NCBI GenBank assembly: GCA_907165275.2
Contig: OU015678.1
Coordinates: 2,232,001-2,296,000, forward strand
From: Zygaena filipendulae
Taxonomy: Eukaryota > Arthropoda > Insecta > Lepidoptera > Zygaenidae
Direction of reading: 5' to 3'
Length of the DNA stretch: 64,000 nucleotides
The translations under genes and the position numbers were made by a program. Below are positions 23,601 through 32,600 of this stretch, in pieces (the first letter of the stretch is position 1; every line of letters begins with the position of its first letter). Under the pieces are notes generated by a model. That model had not been told where the DNA came from. It did no database searches and saw nothing but the letters and a program-made list of their open reading frames with translations.

Positions 23601-26600
23601 TAGGTCCGTCTCTTTTATAGTAAAGACAGTGTTCTGATGCGGCTTGAGTCAGCGACAGAGCAGCCATCGCTTGGCATACTTTTTTGTTCCATTGACGCGG
23701 AGCTTGTTTAAGCCCATATAGGGATTTTTTAAGTAAGCATACTTTCCCCTTTGGATCAGTAGCAAAACCTTCTGGTTGTTCCATATAAATTTCCTCTTCC
23801 AGGTCACCGTTTAAAAAGGCAGTTTCTACATCAAGGTGATGTACTTGTAGCCGATATTGCACAGCAAATGCAAACAAAAGCCTTACTGAAGATAGCCTAG
23901 CAACTGGTGAAAAAGTTTCACCATAGTCTACTCCAGCTATTTGGGTAAACCCTTTGGCTACTAGTCTGGCTTTGTATTTTGTAATGTTCCCACTTGTGTC
24001 CTTTTTTATTTTGTATACCCATTTACATTTTGTTGTCTTCCTGCCGGATGGTCTATCAACTAGAATCCAGGTTCCATGCTGAATCAATGAATTGTATTCT
24101 GCTTTCATCGCTTCTAGCCACTTGTCTTTTTGCGGATGCTCTGTAACTTCTTTGTAAGTTTCTGGTTCCTGATCTGATGTCATGTAGAGATTCTCCTGAT
24201 ATCTCTCAGGAGGACGCCTGTCTCGGAGAGGGTATCGTCTTTCAGTTGATGTCTCTACAATGGGTTCAGGTTCAGAAATAATTGGGGAAACTTCATGAGT
24301 AAGAGGTTCATCCGGTATAGTCAGCTGTTCTAAAGATGGTGACATCTCGGGTTGAGTGTCTTCACTGTCTGACTGTACTTGATGTTGTGGCTGTGAAACT
24401 GGTTCTTCATCATTTTGAATGGGTACAAAGATTACAGATGGTTGTGGTTGGGGTGACTCTTCGTTATGTGAGGAATTTGGATTAGACTCTTCATGCGTTT
24501 TATCTTCAATAAACGCTACATCTCTAGCAATAATAATCTGCCGAGGATTATTAGGGTCTATTAAGCGATAACCTTTGCTTTCTATAGAATAGCCAACAAA
24601 GATACAAACTTTAGTTTTGGATTCCAGTTTTGAACGCTTTTCTTTGGGTACGAGGACGTGAGCTTCGCAGCCAAAGATTCGCAAGTGAGAAAGGTCGACT
24701 TTATTGCCGGTCCATACTTCTTCTGGAATCTTGTTATTTAAAGCTTGCGTGGGTGAACGATTTTTTAAATAAATTGCCGTATTTACCGCTTCTCCCCAGT
24801 ACGCTAAAGGTAAATTCGAGTCTTTTAGCATAGATCTTGCTTTTTCAATGATCGTTCTATTTACACGTTCTGAAACTCCGTTTTGTTGAGGAGTGTACGG
24901 CACCGTGGTTTGGTGCACTATACCATTCTCCCTCATAAACGTTATCATGTCGCTATTTACATATTCCCGACCATTATCTGAACGGAGAATTTTAATTTTT
25001 TCTCCCGTTTGATTTTCGACTAAATGCTTAAATTCGACAAACTTTGTGTAAACTTCGGCTTTTGTTTTCAAAAGATATCCAAAAGTTTTACGAGAGTAGT
25101 CGTCGGTAAATGTTAATAAATATAGGGCTCCGCCCCACGAGTGCGTACTCATAGGTCCGCATAAGTCCGAATGAATAAGTTGTAGGACTTTACTCGATCT
25201 ACTTTTTGAGCTCTTAAACGGTTTCTTTGAAAATTTACCTTGTAGACACGGAATACATGTTCCGTGGTAACTTCCAATATAGTCTAGGCCGATACATTTA
25301 TTTTTTAATATATCCATGCTCTTTGTATTAAGATGGCCAAGACGTCTATGCCAAAGTAGTGCAGACTCTTTGGTGGAAGTATACAAGGAATGCAATTTAT
25401 TTACATTTAATCTAAACATACCGTTGTGATTCGACCCTGTGGCAATGACGGGATTTGTCACATGACAGCCACCGCTTTGAAATATTGTTGCGCCTTTCGG
25501 CGTAAACAATACATCGAATCCTTTCTTAACTAAACTACTTACAGATAAAAGATTTGTAGCGAGACCAGGAACATATAATAAATTACTAATTTTATTTACA
25601 CCATCGGAAATATTTATATTTACAGTGCCCTTACCATGACTCAATAAAGTCTCCTTATTTGCCACAGTGATAGGAGTTACGTGAGGGGACAAGAACTCGA
25701 ACCACTCTCTCCTGTTACTCATGTGGGAGCTTGCGCCGGAATCAAGAAACCAATCTTGTGAACCTGTGGGTGAACGATTAGTGAAACAAGATGAAAGTGT
25801 AAATTCGGAAGTATAATTTGTACAAACATTTGACGAAACCGAAACATTCTTGTTTTTCTTATTTTTTAGAATCCTACATTCACTCACTATATGCCCTATT
25901 TTTTTACAATAGGAACAAAATTTCTTCTTTGTTTGTTTCTTGGTGCATAGCGCTGTATCTGGAGATCTGCTGGTATCTGCTGAGGACTGTACAGCTCGTG
26001 ATTCTTCTTTTAGAAGAGCTGTCACTACATTTTCCATGGTGATCTTCATATTAGAGTGTTCGATGGCCATAACTAAGGGATGATATTTTTCTGGAAGTCC
26101 AGTGAGCATTATAATAGCTAAGAATTCATCATCCACTTGTGCTCCAATTCCTTGTAGTTCTTGTTGGATAGCTAGTGACTCATTCACATACTGTTGAATC
26201 TTTCCTTTGAACGAATTTGTTAAGAGTTTTTTCATCAGTGCAAGCCTCCTTGTGAGTCCACCATCAGCATAAGCTTTTCGTAAACAACTGAATGTTTCAA
26301 ATGCGGTTTTTGCTGACCTTATAACGGGATAGATGGATTCTTCACAAGATAAACATATTTTCGCACGAGCCTTCTGATCTTTCCGTTTTTGATCAGGGTT
26401 GGAGAGGTCAGCGGGTTTTACAACGACTTCCCACAACTCTAGGTCAGTGAGCATGCATTCTATGGCAAATGCCCATGTGCTGAAGTTAGCTGATCCTTTT
26501 AGCTTTGATATGCTTATATTTGTTGAGTTCTGCGCTGTCTGAAAATCTTTTGAAGAATGTGCCGACTGTGAAGTCGATGGAGTATCCATTGCACTTTTCT

Positions 26601-29600
26601 TAACCTTTTTTAAAAGACTTATTTGAGACCTATAACCACTTATCAGTTATTTCCTGGGCCCATAACCACTTGTTACTTGGGTAGCAGAGTAATATAAAAG
26701 TCAGGTGAAAAAAGGTAAGATAAATATATTATAGTTTCAAAAGGAATGACATACAACAATGATCAAACAAAAGAATGTGTATAAAAATATTTAAATATCA
26801 AATTGACAGTGTTCTCAGTATAAACATAAAAGAGTTTTAACAAGTAATAACTCAATTTGCAATTAATTATGTGAGAACAATAAGCCAGAACCCGCAATAG
26901 ACACATACTGTCCGGCACAGACTACAGACACATTAGGAGTTAAACTAAATCCTATTATCCTTTTATATGCGAAAGTAAGTTTGTTTGTTTGTGTGTTTGT
27001 TTATTTGTTTGTCTGTTACGCTTTCACGGCTAAACGGCTCAACCGACCACCACGAAATGTTGCATACACGTTGTCAGGGGTACAGAGAGGGACATAGGCT
27101 ACTTTTTATCCCGGAATTTCCACGGGAACTCCGAAATTAACGCGGAATAAACCACATTAAATTTTGCATACTACCTACACGTTGTCAAGGGTAGGTACAG
27201 GAAAAAATATAGCGTAGTAAGTACTTTTATCTCGGAGTACCCGCATGATCTCCGAAACTAACGCCGGTGAAACTGCGGGGAACAGCTAGTATTACTATTA
27301 CGGGGAATTTCAGAATGAAACGCAAACACAGCAACAAAACGTCAACTGTCAAAAATGTTGCCCGATACATAATGATTCAAAATAAATAATAATATGTACT
27401 CACCTACTATTTTTTCCCTGCATTTCCCAAAAGTAAGTACCTACTATATTTTTGCATCTTTTTTCGGAAAAATACTATACTTTTTTTTTTAAACAGGTGG
27501 CAACCCTTGTGTAGGATAGTGCTTTTCATATTTTAAAAATTTCGGATTCTCGATATATCGATAGGTATTTTATCAACAGCCCTACTATATCGAATTGATT
27601 ATGGAACTCCCCACCCGGCGCGCCACACACACTGCACACAAGCCTGCCTGCTTTAGTACCTAGTGGAGAATAGGGATGTTGACTACTATTGAAAATCAAA
27701 ATTTTAATTAGTCCGTCTTTTAGAAAATTAAAAAACAATAGACACGTATTTTTTGCTTTTTAAAATAACTTAAAACATACAGAGATAAAGCATATTAAAG
27801 TTTAGGGTGAGGGGGTCGTGACGTCACTAACCGCAAAAACCGCCATACAAACTGTCAGAATAGTGACGTCACGCGAAATTTCAACCCAATGTATCGCCGT
27901 TATTTTTTGATTACGTAAAAAAAGAAAAAATACGTGTCCAATATTTTTTAATAATCTACAAGACGGACTAAAGAAAAAATTAGTCAACATGCCCATTCAA
28001 TCGGTTGGCTATGTAGCAGCTGAGGTGTACCAATCGCCCGTAGAAGCAAGGCTGTGTTAGTGAAGTGAGGCTGCTTTAAGTGAGAGAAGTTATAGGATAT
28101 AGCTCACTTTTCCTAAAGTCGGGATGCGAAACCACCTTCTCCGCGAGGAATCTGTTCTCATGCTTGTCATGGATCTTTAAACGATGCTCGCCCATCACCA
28201 GCCGAATGTGTTCCAACTGCAAAGGTTGCTGGAAAAACAAAAAGCTTATTAGAAGACCGCAATCAACGCATCTTGAGTCGGATGAAACACCATATTGTGT
28301 CTTTGTTTGTTTGTTTGTCTTTATATTATACTAGCTGTCCCCCGCGGTTTCACCCACAGTAATTCCGGAGTTCCCGCGGGAATTGCGGGATAAAAACTAT
28401 CCTATCTTTTAATTTGGACCATATTATAAATGGTTACAAAATTTTATCAAAATCTGTTCAGTAGTTTCGGAGTCCTTCACGGACAAACAACGTGACACGT
28501 AATTTATATACATATACTAGCTGTCCCCCGCGGTTTCACCCGCGGTAATTCCGGTGTTCCTACGGAAATTCCGGGATGAAAACTATATCTTTTAAGTTGG
28601 GCCAAATACAACATAGTGACCAAATTTCATCACGATCGATTCAGTAGTTTCGGAGTCCATCGCGGACACGTGATTTATATGTGAATTAAGATTAAGCTGT
28701 TCGGTTTTTTAAATTGTTTTGTGGTATACGCGCTACTATATCGTTTTAACTTCCACGGCTTTCCCGGAAATCCCTGCGCTGCAACTGGTAACCCTAGGTA
28801 CGGGTCCTATCGCGGCTTTTGAAATGACATATCAGATTTTCTCCTGCAACTCTTGGCCGGTAGCCCGTAACGCTGCGAGATTACGGATTACCCAGCTGAA
28901 CTCACATGTGTGAGGTAGCATAACGCTGAGCCGAGACCATTTCGTCATAATCAATGGGCTAGTTGACTGATTTTTTTTTAGTCCGTCTTGTAGATTAATA
29001 ATAAATATTGAACACGTATTTTTTCTTTTTTTTTACATAATCTAAAAATAATGGCGATACATTGGGTTGAAATTTCGCGTGACGTCACTACCCGGTGCAA
29101 TTTGTACGGGGGCTTATACCGGTTAATGACGCCACGAGCCCCCGCCCTAAACTTTACCGCTTTATCTCTGTATATTTTCATAAATTTGAAAAAGATAAAC
29201 CTACGTGCCTTTTTTTATTTTCTAACTGACGGACTAATTAGAAATGAATGAAATGAAAAACACTTTATTGAACACCACAAAAATTAGAAACAGAAAGTAT
29301 TAAGTGGCTTCAAATGGCAGCCTTATCACTATAAAGCGATCTCTTCCAGGCTACCGAGCGAAGTATGGAGATATTTGTTACAGTAAGGATAGTAGGTAGG
29401 TGGTGCAGCAATACAGAAAATTAAATCTAAAATTTTTTATTAAATATAAGTACCTAGGTATATTAATAAATCGAAGGTGTGTGAGCTATATATTTGCAAG
29501 AAATATTACATGCAATACATAGATAGGGAAAGTAATGAAATAAATAAATAAAAACTATAAAAATATACTAAATACATGATGATGTATACAGAAACTGCAA

Positions 29601-32600
29601 TAACTAAGGAACAAGCGACATGAAATATGCGTGAAGACGTGACTTAAAGATGGATATAGATTTGGAATCTCTTATAGTTGAAGGCAGAGAATTCCATAAA
29701 GAGATGGCTTGGACAGTGTAGGATTTTTTGTAGAAGACGGTAGAATGGACAGGAGTGGAGAGAAGATAATTATTACAGGAACGCGGCAGTCTGGAGGAAC
29801 CCGAAGCAATGAAATTAAAGCGTTCTTTAAGATAAGTAGGGAATGATGGCTTAAATAGGATGTTATGAATAAGAGACAGCACGTGCAAGTTCCGACGAAA
29901 ACGAATCGGGAGCCACTTTAGACGTTTACGGAATTCTGTAATGTGGTCATACTTAGAAAAGTAATTATGTGGTCAGACTTAGAATTTTGATTTTCAAAAG
30001 TCGTCAACGTTTTTTTTTATGGAATAGGGGGCAAACGGGCAGGTGGCACACCTGATGGTAAGTGATTACCGCCGCCCATAGACATCTGCAACACCAGAAG
30101 GCATGCAGATGCGTTGCCGACCTTTAAGAAAGGAGAAGGCTCGTTTTTTGAAGGTTCCCAGGTCGTATCCGTTCGGAAAAACTGCCGGCGAAAGCTGATT
30201 CCACAGAGCGGTTGTGCGAGGCAGAAAGTGTCTAAGAAATCGCGCAGTTGTGGGTTTCCAGTATTTTTGACGCGATGTCCGGTGTCGAAACTCAGCAGCC
30301 GGGATTAATCCGAACAGTTTCTCTGAACACTCCTCATGATAGATGCGGTAGAAGATGCTGAGTGAACCAACATCTCTACGTAACGCCAAAGGATCAAGCC
30401 GATTAGAAATAGTCTTGTCATCGACGATTCGAGCTGCTCTACAGAAATAGCTGCTCTACGTTGGATATGGTCAAATGGAAGGAGCTGGTACTGGGGAGCT
30501 CCCGCCCAGAGGTGAGAACAATACTCCATGTGTGGCCGAATGTGCGCTTTATAAAGCTGCGGACGATCCCTATTATGTTGATGTTTTTCTTAATGTTAAT
30601 GTTGAGCATAATTATTTATGTTAAGCATGTTGTGTTGGCGAATAAATTTCTTTTCTTTCTTTCTTTCTTCTTCCTTCTGACCTTGTCGAAGCAGTGTGCA
30701 GCCGACAACACCAGCCTCTCTGCGATCACAGCGCCGCCGCAGTAGTGCTCGAACGACAACTTGTCAGGATCGAACATCTGGATCTCGACCTGCAAGAGCA
30801 GCAAACAGAAAAAGAAAATTAATCCTTGCAGGAAAACCGAAATTCTTCAGAACCCATACCCTTGACAGCGTGTAGGTATAATATGCAAAATTTAATGTAG
30901 GTCCACCCGCGGTAATTTAGGAGTTCCCAAAGGAATCCCAGGATAAAATGTACCCTATGTCCTTCTCTGTACCCCTGACAACGTATGTATGCAAGATTTC
31001 ATGATGATCTGTTGAGCCGTTTTATGGCGTGAAAAAAGATTTTGACCTATAAACCTGTTTAGTTTAAATGTTTACCTACTGCAATTATTTTGATCATATT
31101 TAATTTATTTAATCAAAAGTTTGACTTATAATTAATTAAATAATTAATAAAATTAATATTATCAATAAAAATCTGAATCTGAATCTTGATGTAAATTTCT
31201 CAATTTTTTCCATTTCGTTACTCTTGGCGCCGTCTAGTGCTCTTATTTGAACTAGTTTCGAAATCACGCTCGATAGTATGGCGATTGTTAGTCCTATAGT
31301 TTTATTGGTCCATGATACCTACTTATGTTCGATGTCGGGGCCACATTTAAGAATTGACCAATAAAAATAATTCATGAAGTGACCGGCCATTTCATGAAAT
31401 GGTCGGCCACATCATGAACATGAACTGACAACAAGTAGTATCTAGTTATAAGTAGGTACTTTTTGGCTTTAGACAAGGCGTAGAGCACCCCGGCGTTCCT
31501 GCTCAGGTTAAAGTGCTCCGGTAGCGGCTGGCGATGCACCAGACAAATATGGTGACATTCGATGATTCATAAAGTAGCCGACCATACCCTGAAATGCCAC
31601 CTAATGGCCGGCATGAATTGGACAATTTATTAGATGTGGCCACGACAGATACAAAATTAAGACCCAGACTTATTTTCAGGGTAAACACAAAGTGTTACTC
31701 ACATATACATACTTGGTTTACTTTGACGCAGGCATGGAATCCGCGACTACACTAAGTAGGTACCTACCGATGTTGTTAATACGTGGAAAAGTTTAAGTTT
31801 AACGTAAAATACGTAGGTAAGTAGGTAAGTAATCTTAAAAAAATCTTAAATCGACAAAGGATAGTGACACAGAACGAGTATCTACGTACCATCGTAGACT
31901 TTGAGTTAAAGAAGCTGTTCTTAAGATAAATAATTATGGAGTCAGGCAATAAGTACACATAAATAAAATTTAAGTGTCTGTTTGTAATTCTAAATTAACA
32001 GCTTTTCACTAAATGCATATGAAAGTTTGTACGCCACTTCCATAAAAAATCGAATTTTTAAATTTTTTCTCTGTCTGTCTGTTTGTTACGGCATTGGCAA
32101 CGGCTGGACCAATTTTAAACGGACTTTCACTGGCAGACAGGTGATGTTACAAGGAGTAACTTAGGATACTTTTATTTTAGAAAAAGTAGTTCCCGCGGTA
32201 ATTCCGAAACTCACGCGGGTGAAACCGCGGGGCACAGCTAGTAATCATATAAGTTTAAATTGTTACATAAAAAGATTAAGTTTTCCCTTTAGGCAAAATC
32301 GATTTGTCATTTCATAAAAATATTTTATTGCATTGCATTCTATTATATAATGCGATTAACGCAATCCTGCTCGGCACTTTTACAAAAGTCAATTTAAACT
32401 TTGTATGTAATACACATAAGTAACAATATTGGTTTTCAACATAACCCATCGAATAATCCTACACCATTAATTCGTTTACAAAGATGTCAAAAGAGTGAAA
32501 GTCCATGGACAATGGTTCGGGGATAATTTCTGAACGCACCGCGAAATGGCTGTCAATTAGCTGTCGAAGCGTTTTTGGCGCGGATTTGTTTAAAACCGTC

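Larger units (their letters stand above)
22269..26847 (-). mobile_element. Intact Ty1/copia LTR retrotransposon in protease intron 3
   Basis: Two 172-bp LTRs that read identically (22277-22448 and 26671-26842), each TG...CA, a primer site, a polypurine tract and one uninterrupted Gag-Pol frame. Target duplication AGTAA is at 22269-22273 and 26843-26847, but three extra bases (ACT) separate the left one from its LTR. Identical LTRs and an intact frame indicate a very recent insertion. The element is in the same transcriptional sense as the host protease gene. Confidence 0.93.
28953..30574. mobile_element. Family A MITE broken by two nested LINE insertions
   Basis: Left terminus AATGGGCTAGTTGACTGA at 28953; body to 29243 (TGACGTCA near 29081); body resumes 29979-30009 (TTTTGATTTTCAAAAGTCGT, CAAC); final terminus GATCCCTATT at 30565-30574. 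Removing 29244-29978 with one TTAGAA copy, and 30010-30562 with one ACG copy, restores an ordinary family A element. Confidence 0.8.
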
